Origin: Oceanococcus sp964629015
Lineage (GTDB): Bacteria > Pseudomonadota > Gammaproteobacteria > Nevskiales > Oceanococcaceae
DNA: 64,000 nt
Reading direction: 5' to 3'
Assembly (NCBI GenBank): GCA_964629015.1
Contig: CAZVMN010000014.1
Coordinates: forward strand, 8,406-72,405
Position numbers and translations under genes: made by a program. This document shows positions 26,305 to 34,695 of this stretch, piece after piece. The notes beneath the pieces are model-generated. The model was not told where the DNA came from. It searched no databases and was given only the letters and a program-made list of their open reading frames with translations. The stretch's first letter is position 1. Each line of letters starts with the position of its first letter.

Positions 26305-27687
26305 TTAAACCGAACTATCATTTCGAGGCGAGGCACCGGGCATTAAAAATTTGGGTGGAAATAGCTGCCTCGGCGAATGGGTGATTAGAAACCCCAATAG
26401 CATGAGCGGCAATAGCGTCTGAACAATCTGAACCGGCATCAACGCGCCGATACCTTTCGGAACCAGCGTGACCGCTACGATCGCAACAAGAAATGCTGCA
26501 AATCGAGATTCCGGCCCAAACCGCTTGACCCACACCGTCAGTGCCTTTAGGAGCATTCCCGTCAAGAACATTCCGACCATTACACCAGAAAATCCAAAGT
26601 TAACCCACCACTCACCCATAGGACCAAACGGCATGCCCGATTCGGTTGACCCATAATAATATTGGTTAAACCAACTTCCTGGTGTAATTGACTGAGGCTT
26701 TCCCGACCAAATTGCCCTCGGAACTGGAGCCACGATACCCTTCAGGAAGTGCTCACCCAAAAGAAAATTGGAATGATCAAAATCTTGAGTGAGAATCGCG
26801 AAGTGATCAAATGTATTAAGATTCAAACCCTTGGTCAACTGAGATGCTAGACCTTTTCCCCAGTCCGCTTCACTAATTGAAGACGCATTAAATGACGCTA
26901 CACCTTCGGTCTTAATACTACTGAGAAACTGCCCTCGCACTGTCCCCAAAACTGTCAGAACCATTATTGCGATGATGGCAAAGCTACTAAATCGTGGCAG
27001 TGACAACCTGACCCCAGCGTAATGCAAACCAATAATTGCTAGTAGAACGGGATATATCAGTTCAGACCGCTCCGCTGTCGACAGGAAGTACAAAATGGTT
27101 GCGGCCAACGCAAGGTAGCCCGCTCGTCTCGCCCTTCTCGCCCCGGGCGTTCGCACGCCCCACGTCAGCACAATAGTGCATGACGCCACGTAACTGACAA
27201 ACGTTGGCAAGACCTTCAGTATGGAAGCACCATCATAAAGACCCTCTCGTCGCGCCAGATACATCAACGCCGACACGCTGCCCGACGAACTCAACAGCAC
27301 GGCGAATTGAAGCAACACGGCGCTGGCAAGAAGGACTCCGATAATACTCACTCTTTTAAATGCAACCTGACGCGATTGCAGATATTTCCCCAGCCCTGCG
27401 AAAAGTACTTTTCGGCCCGCGATCACATAACCCAGCGCCACGGCATTAAACCCGATAGCACTCAGCCCAAGAACTCGCAGCACCAGTGATTGCGGATCTT
27501 CCCGAACCAAGGCAGATCGAGAAAGCTCATCGAATCCGAAAAGCAAAATTGCGCCCCGCACGACATAATCAAGAAAGTAAAAACAGCAGAATATTGACAG
27601 TGGGCTCAAATAGTCTCGGGCCACAAATTTGAACACAAAAAACACGTTCAAAATGAGAGTCGCAATAACAAGTAGTTCGACGATCAT
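26305..27687 (-). CDS. Wzy-type polysaccharide polymerase (putative)
   Basis: A 460-residue inner-membrane protein with roughly eleven to twelve hydrophobic helices and a large periplasmic loop around residues 260-370 (SITPGSWFNQYYYGSTESGMPFG), the architecture of O-antigen/capsule polymerases. The segment GPMGEWWVNFGFSG resembles the oligosaccharide repeat-unit polymerase group. It would join lipid-linked repeat units at the periplasmic face. ATG 27687 is chosen because the first helix begins there. The sequence is AT-richer than the flanking core genes. Confidence 0.75.
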   Translation of the reverse strand: MIVELLVIATLILNVFFVFKFVARDYLSPLSIFCCFYFLDYVVRGAILLFGFDELSRSALVREDPQSLVLRVLGLSAIGFNAVALGYVIAGRKVLFAGLGKYLQSRQVAFKRVSIIGVLLASAVLLQFAVLLSSSGSVSALMYLARREGLYDGASILKVLPTFVSYVASCTIVLTWGVRTPGARRARRAGYLALAATILYFLSTAERSELIYPVLLAIIGLHYAGVRLSLPRFSSFAIIAIMVLTVLGTVRGQFLSSIKTEGVASFNASSISEADWGKGLASQLTKGLNLNTFDHFAILTQDFDHSNFLLGEHFLKGIVAPVPRAIWSGKPQSITPGSWFNQYYYGSTESGMPFGPMGEWWVNFGFSGVMVGMFLTGMLLKALTVWVKRFGPESRFAAFLVAIVAVTLVPKGIGALMPVQIVQTLLPLMLLGFLITHSPRQLFPPKFLMPGASPRNDSSV

Positions 27688-27691
27688 TTGT

Positions 27692-28828
27692 TTAATAATC
27701 CAGCACAGCTCGGAGCAGGTTTTCCCGCACAACCTTGTTATCAAACCGATGGAGGAAGCGCTGACGCGCTCCACGGCCCAATTGTTCGCGCCGCAGGTCG
27801 CCCTCCCAAAGCGTACGCATAGCATCTGCGAGCTCCACCGGATCGCCCGGCGTCACGGTCAACCCGGACTCTTCATGCTTGCTAACCCAAGGCACCCCGG
27901 TCGGAAGGGAGGTATTGATCACAGGTCGACCAAACTGCATAGCTTCCAGCTGCATGATTCCAAATGCCTCACTTGCGAGCGTCGACGGCATCAAGAACAC
28001 TTCACAATGCGCCAGCAGCCAGTTTTTCTCCGCTTCCGTCACAAAGCGGTCAAGAAAGATCAGCCTATCATTGAGTTCTTTGCTGCTGCCACGCACAAGC
28101 TCACCACACTCCCCTGCACCAGCGACCACAAGCTTGAAGCTGGGATCTTCTATGCGCCTGACTGCCTCCAGCAATACGTCGATTCCCTTGTAGGCAGACA
28201 GCCTGCCCAGAAATAGCTGATAGCGCCGGGGCAACGCCTGATCCGCTAGGCTCTCAGGCATGGCTGTTGGGGGCGATGTCCAAGGAACTGACAGTGGAAT
28301 GATTTCGGTCCTATCGCACACTTTCCGCAGCAATTTTGAATTCGCCGCCAGCGCGGGCGAGGTCGTGGTGACCTTATCAGCGCGAGCCAGGAGCAGCCTT
28401 TGGAAAAGCTCCACCGTCACGCGCAGGCCCCAAGCCTTCACAACATCACTATGCCATGTGACCAGCCATCGCTTGCGTTTTCTTATCAGCATTGAAGCCA
28501 GGCTGCCCAGAGGAAAGGGCTCATGAAAATGCACAACATCCGCACGCCGTGCCAGTCGAACAAACCACAACAGAAAGACTGGCGAAACCGGCAAGGACCA
28601 CAGAGTCCCCAGAGAGGCCGTACGATAGACCTCGACACCGGACGGATCTTGCTTGCGATGCGTGATCAGAGACCTCGTCCCGCTGCAGCTCAGCACAACG
28701 ACATGACAGCCCACGTCTGCAACCCACTCTGCATACTGACGCGCTACGGTTTCCACCCCTCCCACTCCGATGTCAGGAGGGTACATCTTGTTGATAACCA
28801 GTACGGTCCGCACCTTGCCTTCAGTCAT
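27692..28828 (-). CDS. Glycosyltransferase family 4
   Basis: A 378-residue GT-B enzyme. The N-terminal acceptor domain has MYPPDIGVGGVETVARQYAEW. The C-terminal domain carries LFLGRLSAYKGIDVLLEA and SEAFGIMQLEAM, the E-x7-E nucleotide-sugar motif of GT4. It would add a sugar to the growing lipid-linked repeat unit on the cytoplasmic side. The start ATG 28828 lies eight bases inside the upstream sulfotransferase gene, and only four bases separate its stop from the polymerase start, so it is part of a tight operon. Confidence 0.85.
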   Translation of the reverse strand: MTEGKVRTVLVINKMYPPDIGVGGVETVARQYAEWVADVGCHVVVLSCSGTRSLITHRKQDPSGVEVYRTASLGTLWSLPVSPVFLLWFVRLARRADVVHFHEPFPLGSLASMLIRKRKRWLVTWHSDVVKAWGLRVTVELFQRLLLARADKVTTTSPALAANSKLLRKVCDRTEIIPLSVPWTSPPTAMPESLADQALPRRYQLFLGRLSAYKGIDVLLEAVRRIEDPSFKLVVAGAGECGELVRGSSKELNDRLIFLDRFVTEAEKNWLLAHCEVFLMPSTLASEAFGIMQLEAMQFGRPVINTSLPTGVPWVSKHEESGLTVTPGDPVELADAMRTLWEGDLRREQLGRGARQRFLHRFDNKVVRENLLRAVLDY

Positions 28829-29699
28829 TCGCCTGACCGTCATCATCCCAGGGTAATATCGCCAGCTGGAGCTCCTCACGAAGCAGAGATTGGTCAGCTC
28901 TGAGGCGCTTCTGGATCTCGGCTCTTTGGTCCGGGCTCAGGCGTGGACGCTCAGAATTCTCGAATTCCTTGTAAATGAGCCTCATTACAAATGAGCGCTT
29001 GACCCGACCCACCACACGCTCCAGGCGAAGCGCGCGGAATGAGTTGGCCGCGATGCGTGCGAAAGCTGCCACAAGATGGGAGCGCGGTCGCGACGCTTTT
29101 TGCACGACCCTTTCGTAGGGAAAATCCGGCAAATAGTCTACTCCCAAGCCCACGCAAAGCTTACGACCGTACTCACGGGGATGACGCTGCAACTCGTCAA
29201 ACCAGAGAACCAGCAACTGTTCGCGAGGAAACATGGAGAGGTAGCGCTGCAAATGCCGACCGTAGCTGCTGTGGTCAATCAACTCCGGAAAAGCATCCAA
29301 AGCTTCTTCCAGTGAAGCTTTGGTACGCCCGCTACGAATCATGAACAGGTAATGGGAAAACAGCCGCTCGACCGGATCTCGTAACGACACCACGAGCTTC
29401 ACATCCGGCAACTCCTCGCGAATGCGCGTTGCGGCCTCGCAGGAGAAGAGATAATTGTGGCTCAGTTCACCGATCGCGAGCTGGTCGGGCCGGGCCGCAG
29501 AGAAAAAGCCCCGGTACCAGTCCAAGCCTCGATCATAATACCGATCAAAAAACCACATGTCTTTGGTATTGGGCACATATACTTGTGGGTGACGAACCAA
29601 AAGTTCGTGAATCCAGGTCGAACCGGACTTGTCAGGCCCGATATACAAAAACGTCGGTAATCTTGTGTTACTGCTCAAGAGGTGCTCTCCACTGGGCAT
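28821..29699 (-). CDS. Sulfotransferase domain protein (second of three)
   Basis: A 292-residue PAPS-dependent sulfotransferase of the heparan-sulfate-type group. The 5'-PSB loop is YIGPDKSGSTWIHELL near residue 18; the catalytic Lys is followed by SGST. The 3'-phosphate motif is VVSLRDPVERLFSHY near residue 105. HSSYGRHLQRYLSMFP matches the conserved middle region. ATG 29699 is chosen because homologues begin shortly before the P-loop; it overlaps the upstream glycosyltransferase by 32 bases. Longer starts at 29729 and 29798 remain possible. Confidence 0.85.
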   Translation of the reverse strand: MPSGEHLLSSNTRLPTFLYIGPDKSGSTWIHELLVRHPQVYVPNTKDMWFFDRYYDRGLDWYRGFFSAARPDQLAIGELSHNYLFSCEAATRIREELPDVKLVVSLRDPVERLFSHYLFMIRSGRTKASLEEALDAFPELIDHSSYGRHLQRYLSMFPREQLLVLWFDELQRHPREYGRKLCVGLGVDYLPDFPYERVVQKASRPRSHLVAAFARIAANSFRALRLERVVGRVKRSFVMRLIYKEFENSERPRLSPDQRAEIQKRLRADQSLLREELQLAILPWDDDGQAND

Positions 29700-30924
29700 A
29701 ACGTTCACCCAGGGTGCGGTAGAAGTCATTTCGGCGTCGCTGCAAAATGCTGGCCTCGAATCTGCTCGCGACATTCCAGTTGTCTTTTGATGCCTCAATC
29801 ATCCGCCCTGGATCACCCAGCAGCGCCGTAATCGCTTTGGCTAGGCCCGAAGAATCATCGGGCTCAACGATGTGGGCCTTGGGCAGCAGTTCACCGCACC
29901 CTCCGACATTGGTCGCCACCGCCGGAAGCCCTGCCGCCATCGCCTCAATCAGGGCTCGAGGCAAACCTTCACGACGGCTTGGCAAAACGAACAAGTCCGA
30001 GCCCAGCAACTGCTGAAATACCGGCGCGCCTGAACCGAGTGCACCAAGGAAGCTCACCGATTTCTCCAGACCAAGTGTTTTTACCAGGCCTTCATAGTGC
30101 GAACGCAGCCCGCCGTCCCCGACTACGGCCAGCGTCGCTTCAGGGCATGCGAGAAGCACACCAGGCATGGCTCTCAACAAGACGTCCAGACCTTTGAATG
30201 GCCGATCGAGCCGGCCGACAAAAATCATTCGCTTGCTGTTATCCAACGCCTTGCTCGAAATACGTTCTCTGCCACGAGCCAGAAATTCAGCCGGAATCTC
30301 AACACTTGAGTAGCTGTGCATTGGTCCTTCGAGAACCGGATACTTCTTCTGCAAGGCACTATCTGTCACATACGCTGCCGCTGTTGCTCCAGCCAGAATG
30401 CGTTGGACAACGCTCTTGGCACTCTTTCGCAACGGTGACGCCCACCACACCCCCATCGCGCGGGAGGAGAATGTCTCCTCCGGGTCAGTCACCAGCTCGA
30501 CGCCGTAGGGCTGGCCGCGACCCGAGCAGGAAAACCACATGGCGAGTGAAACGGCACCGGGCACACGCAGGATAATCGGCCCCTTTGAAAGGTTGTCCAC
30601 ATCGAATGGGGATCGTCGCAGCGCGACCCGCACCAGTAATTTGACCACACCGGACAAGCCGCGCCCATCCGGTATGGACACAACCTCCACGCCCTCGGCA
30701 TCTACTCTCTTGAACTTCTCAGAGGCAACGTCGCCCCGGCGCACTCGGGCGAAGACACGGATCTGACTATAAGTATTGAGATAGCGCTGCAGAAACTGAT
30801 ATGACTCGGCCCCATCTGTCCACACCCGACCGTCCTCAGAACGGATGAAACGGGCTTCCGTGGTGATCTGGATGCACCGACTGCGCGGCCCTTTTCCAGG
30901 GCTTTCCTTTTCAGAATTTGCCAT
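29668..30924 (-). CDS. Glycosyltransferase family 4 / group 1
   Basis: A 418-residue GT-B enzyme. The N-terminal half binds the acceptor (GAESYQFLQRYL). The C-terminal half has the family core MIFVGRLDRPFKGLDVLLRAM, VVGDGGLRSHYE, and PSRREGLPRALIEAMAAGLP, which contains the E-x7-E-type loop. Cytoplasmic, no signal peptide. It probably extends the repeat unit; donor and linkage cannot be predicted. It is transcribed after the flippase gene, 38 bases away. Confidence 0.85.
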   Translation of the reverse strand: MANSEKESPGKGPRSRCIQITTEARFIRSEDGRVWTDGAESYQFLQRYLNTYSQIRVFARVRRGDVASEKFKRVDAEGVEVVSIPDGRGLSGVVKLLVRVALRRSPFDVDNLSKGPIILRVPGAVSLAMWFSCSGRGQPYGVELVTDPEETFSSRAMGVWWASPLRKSAKSVVQRILAGATAAAYVTDSALQKKYPVLEGPMHSYSSVEIPAEFLARGRERISSKALDNSKRMIFVGRLDRPFKGLDVLLRAMPGVLLACPEATLAVVGDGGLRSHYEGLVKTLGLEKSVSFLGALGSGAPVFQQLLGSDLFVLPSRREGLPRALIEAMAAGLPAVATNVGGCGELLPKAHIVEPDDSSGLAKAITALLGDPGRMIEASKDNWNVASRFEASILQRRRNDFYRTLGERYAQWRAPLEQ

Positions 30925-30962
30925 ATCCCTGTCGCCTGGAGGGTTCCGTCAGGAAATCCTGC

Positions 30963-32447
30963 TCAAGCTGCGCTGCTCTGCGGAGCCTTGGGGCGGGTAC
31001 CGCGATACATGTGCCAAAGCACCATACCACCCGGCAGTGCGCCCATACGAACCGCAAGAACCAACCACGCCCCGCCAATCAGGACGAGCGCAGGCGCCAA
31101 TACCAGCGCTGTCACCGTTTCGGATACCGCAGGCATGACAGTGATCACCCCATAGGCACAACCGACCCCCGCCAGAGCAATACCAATGGCACGGAAAAGC
31201 ACCTTCAGCAACGCGAGCGCAGAGCACTCCAGGAGCCGTGCCAGCCGATGTAAGAGGTATGTACACATTAGGAACTCGGAAACAAAAAGCGCCACGAACA
31301 GCAATCTCCAACCGTCCAACCAGAAGGGCTGCAGGGCAATTATCGCAAATGTAGTCACCCCTATCGCCTGACCACTGGCTTCTGTTTCTGGAGCCCCCAG
31401 ACCTCTGGCTATTGGTAATATCAGAAATGAAATACTAGTTAGCAATGCTGCCAGGCATGCGATCTGTAGGGGCTGCGTCGCGAACCTCCATTTTTCGCCA
31501 ACCAACGTTGCAACTACGGGCTCGGCCAGCAAGAACAAGGCCCCCATAACGACGCCCACTCCGGCAATCACGCACTCAAGCACCGCCAGGAAAATTGGTT
31601 GCAGCTTGGCGGGGTCGTTTTGAAATCGAGCCGCAGCCGGAAAGAGGGTTTGGGCACTGGCATTCAAAACATCTCTGATGGACTGAACAGACATTCTTGA
31701 TGCCAGATGATAGAGCCCCAGCATCTCAGCCCCGAAGATCCGGCCCACGATGATGCGATCGAGATTACCTTTGAGCTTCTTGATGACCTGCACCACAAAA
31801 ACCCAGCCAGCAAATGGAAGGTTTCCGCGGACGTCTGACCATACAAATTGCAGTCGCAGTTGGTGAGAGACAATGAAGTGGGATACCAGTGTTCTCAAAA
31901 GCCGTCCAATCAAAGCCGACCAGACAATCGCCCATGGACTCTGCAACATTAAGATCAACGGTATCGATGACACTGCGAACCCGGTACCGAAAGACAGGGT
32001 CAATAGCGATCGTCGCTTGAGTTCCAACTGTCGCGCCAGCACAACAGCGGCTACATTCTCAAAGGCCTGAACTACTGAGATAAGCGCGACCACTGGAATG
32101 TATATCGCCAAATCCGGCATCTGAAAAAACACTGCCGCAGGAGACCCAAGCAATGCGACCACTACTGCCTGCAACATTCTCGGAAGAAAGCAGTCTAGCG
32201 TCCACGCCGTATTCAACTGGGACGTGCTCGGTGACTCACGTTGCTGGATGAGCGCGGGCATAAACCCTAAGGTGCCCACAATCGACTGCAGCATGATTGC
32301 GACAAGAACCATTGCTGCGACACCGAATTCCTCCACGCTGAGGACGCGGGCCAAGAGCACTTGCTGGGCGATCACTCCCACCTTAACCACCAGGGTGCCG
32401 CCAGAAATCCAGATCGTGCCTCGAGCTGCACGCCGTGCCATGCTCAT
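30963..32447 (-). CDS. Wzx-type flippase (MOP superfamily)
   Basis: A 494-residue protein with about 12-14 transmembrane helices. It begins ARRAARGTIWISGGTLVVKVGVIAQQVLLARVLSVEEFG, read here in short parts: the amphipathic start, the first helix, and the LARVLSVEEFG turn that typifies WzxC/AmsL exporters. KKLKGNLDRIIVGRIFGAEMLGLYHLA near residue 220 is the second-half signature. It should translocate lipid-linked repeat units across the inner membrane. The 370-base gap upstream may hold its promoter. Confidence 0.85.
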   Translation of the reverse strand: MSMARRAARGTIWISGGTLVVKVGVIAQQVLLARVLSVEEFGVAAMVLVAIMLQSIVGTLGFMPALIQQRESPSTSQLNTAWTLDCFLPRMLQAVVVALLGSPAAVFFQMPDLAIYIPVVALISVVQAFENVAAVVLARQLELKRRSLLTLSFGTGFAVSSIPLILMLQSPWAIVWSALIGRLLRTLVSHFIVSHQLRLQFVWSDVRGNLPFAGWVFVVQVIKKLKGNLDRIIVGRIFGAEMLGLYHLASRMSVQSIRDVLNASAQTLFPAAARFQNDPAKLQPIFLAVLECVIAGVGVVMGALFLLAEPVVATLVGEKWRFATQPLQIACLAALLTSISFLILPIARGLGAPETEASGQAIGVTTFAIIALQPFWLDGWRLLFVALFVSEFLMCTYLLHRLARLLECSALALLKVLFRAIGIALAGVGCAYGVITVMPAVSETVTALVLAPALVLIGGAWLVLAVRMGALPGGMVLWHMYRGTRPKAPQSSAA

Positions 32448-32814
32448 TTGTCTAACAACATCTCATTATTCCTTGCAATGAACGCACTCACAGCCAAGGG
32501 GGCCCCTAACAGTTTCCACGGCCCATCCGCGAGGCAAGAAGCCACCCTACTACGCCGACACCTTCTGACGTTGATAAGGTATCGGCCTACATTCCTTGAA
32601 AATCAGCGCATAAGTAGTTGGCCATTTTCACCCGCTGATAGGCCTTGCCGCTGAGGCATGCCACGTGACTCTCCCAAGCAAGAAATACCATTCGCATTGA
32701 CGCACGAAATACCAAAATATCTGCTTGCCTGATACAGGCTTGCCATCAGTATGATAGTAGCGCCTGCCAAACTTGCCGCACCCGTTAGTCGCGCGAATGC
32801 CACGATTAAGCGAC
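32448..32814. other. Gene-free gap inside the polysaccharide locus
   Basis: About 370 bases between the methyltransferase stop and the flippase start. The minus-strand frame covering 32603-32833 is short and has no family-like content. A second minus-strand frame (about 36 codons from an ATG, ending near 32598) is similarly unconvincing. No terminator or promoter stands out. The break in an otherwise tightly packed operon suggests a junction between two modules. Confidence 0.45.
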
Positions 32815-33798
32815 CTAATCCCCCCTCACGCAAGTGATCGCAAATGTCTCATTGAAAGGCGCGCCCAACCCCAAGCGCCTCACCGACTCAATTTTTAGAC
32901 CGGCATCTTTGATACGGCATTCTAATCCCCGAACATAACCGCTGGCCTTAATGTGAAGCTTGCCCAGTAAAGTCGTCCGCTCAAACACAGGCTCGAACAA
33001 AACAACCCGTCTCGCCACTCTCCCAAGCTCTCTAATCGCCTCCGTTGCATCGTATGGAATGTGCTCCAAACAATGACACGTGTACGCAAAAGAAAAAGAA
33101 TCATCTGCGAATGGAATTTTCTTGATATCACCATTAAAAATGTCAAAGTTAGGAAATTCATTCAAATGAGATCTCGATAAAAATGACCTTCTATACGAAT
33201 AATCAAAGCCAACAAAGACCCTACTTTTAATCCGCGGATCCCTGGATAAGTAGTAGAAGTTCAAGCCATCTCCACAACCGGCCTCTAAAACAGGGCCATC
33301 CGGAGCCTCTGCCACATTATCTGCAATCTCTTTGGCCAATTTCGATCTGTACTCACCAACTGGCGCGATCTTCAAAGTTCCGTTTATCCACAACGGAGAC
33401 ACTACGGACTGCCCCCGATAGTAGTTGACTTCAGGGCGTTCGTACTTGATTTTAACGTTTTCCTGCACCCTGAATTCGCGATGCTGCCGCGCACGAAAGA
33501 AGGAACGGAAATATATTGCCAAGTCTTTTATTACTTTGCGGCACAAGCTGATACGACCGGACCAACCAATATCTTTTACCGCACCAGAAAATGACAGGCC
33601 ATCGAAGTCTTTTGCATCATAATTCTCTTCGCGCACCTGTTCCGCATTGCAAATGCTAGCTTCTAAATCATTTCCTTCGAGAAATATAGGGACATTGGCG
33701 ACAACCGGAAAATCTATTTCGCAACCAGTGCAAATATATGACTCTCTCTGAAAATCCAAAAAGCCACGACAAATTGGGCATACAAAATTTTTGTGCAT
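32815..33798 (-). CDS. SAM-dependent methyltransferase with N-terminal zinc-ribbon
   Basis: A 327-residue protein. Residues 5-30 contain CPIC and CTGC, a Trm112-like zinc ribbon common in sugar-modifying methyltransferases. The class I fold has motif I VLEAGCGDGLNF near residue 174, the acidic FDYS of strand 2 and CHCLEHIPY after motif II. A likely role is O-methylation of a sugar of the repeat unit. The gene is clearly AT-richer than the pse genes, suggesting separate acquisition. ATG 33798 is chosen because the zinc ribbon follows at once; 33852 is an alternative. Confidence 0.75.
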   Translation of the reverse strand: MHKNFVCPICRGFLDFQRESYICTGCEIDFPVVANVPIFLEGNDLEASICNAEQVREENYDAKDFDGLSFSGAVKDIGWSGRISLCRKVIKDLAIYFRSFFRARQHREFRVQENVKIKYERPEVNYYRGQSVVSPLWINGTLKIAPVGEYRSKLAKEIADNVAEAPDGPVLEAGCGDGLNFYYLSRDPRIKSRVFVGFDYSYRRSFLSRSHLNEFPNFDIFNGDIKKIPFADDSFSFAYTCHCLEHIPYDATEAIRELGRVARRVVLFEPVFERTTLLGKLHIKASGYVRGLECRIKDAGLKIESVRRLGLGAPFNETFAITCVRGD

Positions 33799-33879
33799 CA
33801 ATATTCTATATCGCCTTAACGGAAAATTTAGCCAAACATTAAAATTCAGCAAAAATTCTATATATTTTAAATATAACTT

Positions 33880-34695
33880 CTAGACCCAAGGTATGGCCTT
33901 TCCACCAAGCAAGATTTCCAGACACTCCTTGTCATCCTGGATCAAACCATTGAAACAAACAACATCCTCTTCTGACGGCGGTTTAATTTTAGAACCAATA
34001 GCCTGATTAAATCTAGTGAAGCCGCGCATAAATAGAGCCTTCCTATCACAAAACTTTCCAATAAACTTTTGAGCTTGAAGAGATCTCGGACTTCGTAATC
34101 GTCGATGCTTATGCCCAGCCAACTCTGTATTAACTGGAATCAACCCCATCCACTTCTGAAATTTCTCAATACTATCGGCAGGTGAATTTTTTAAATTCTC
34201 AAGAAAGCAGACATGAACGCGCTCTTTGGCAAACCTCTGATAAATGTTTCTGAGCTGCGCCCCATATCTGCTTCTGTCAACGTAATCATGCATTGGAGAT
34301 TGACCTGGCAATAAGCCCTCTCTAATACTCGCGGAAAAAGATCGCACTTCCTGCCCAGCGATCGCTGCATGCCAGTAGTGCGAATATGCCCTTTGCAAGG
34401 GGTCCCTGAGAATGAATATGATGCGAACGTTTGGCAGGTCTCTCGCTATTCTCTCAATGGCGCCTGGCGAGTAGTGGTAAGTCGCGCTTTTCTCTCCGAC
34501 AATTTGAGCACCAACCGCCTCCGGCTGGCTGAAGTGGCTCTCGTACCACTCCATACCCCTCGCATACAGATCAGGGTCACTGAAGTAGTGAATTTCTTCC
34601 CGCGGCAAGAATATGCGCGGATCCTGCGCGAGAGCAGCAGCTAGCGTCGATGTCCCGGCACGCATTGCACCGACGATGACAAAATCAGGCTTCAT
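33880..34695 (-). CDS. Sulfotransferase domain protein (third of three)
   Basis: A 271-residue PAPS-dependent sulfotransferase. The P-loop-like FVIVGAMRAGTSTLAAAL is at residues 5-22, and the 3'-phosphate binding segment IIFILRDPLQRAYSHYWH is near residue 92. DRSRYGAQLRNIYQRF matches the conserved middle region. It is more similar by eye to the heparan-type gene at 28821 than to the short gene at 25623. ATGA overlap with the upstream gene points to coupled translation, so sulfation is an integral step of this pathway. Confidence 0.88.
   Translation of the reverse strand: MKPDFVIVGAMRAGTSTLAAALAQDPRIFLPREEIHYFSDPDLYARGMEWYESHFSQPEAVGAQIVGEKSATYHYSPGAIERIARDLPNVRIIFILRDPLQRAYSHYWHAAIAGQEVRSFSASIREGLLPGQSPMHDYVDRSRYGAQLRNIYQRFAKERVHVCFLENLKNSPADSIEKFQKWMGLIPVNTELAGHKHRRLRSPRSLQAQKFIGKFCDRKALFMRGFTRFNQAIGSKIKPPSEEDVVCFNGLIQDDKECLEILLGGKAIPWV

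Noticed and set aside
32603..32833. Minus-strand frame of 76 codons in the gap before the flippase
   Set aside because: Overlaps the methyltransferase 3' end, and its sequence has no recognisable domain.
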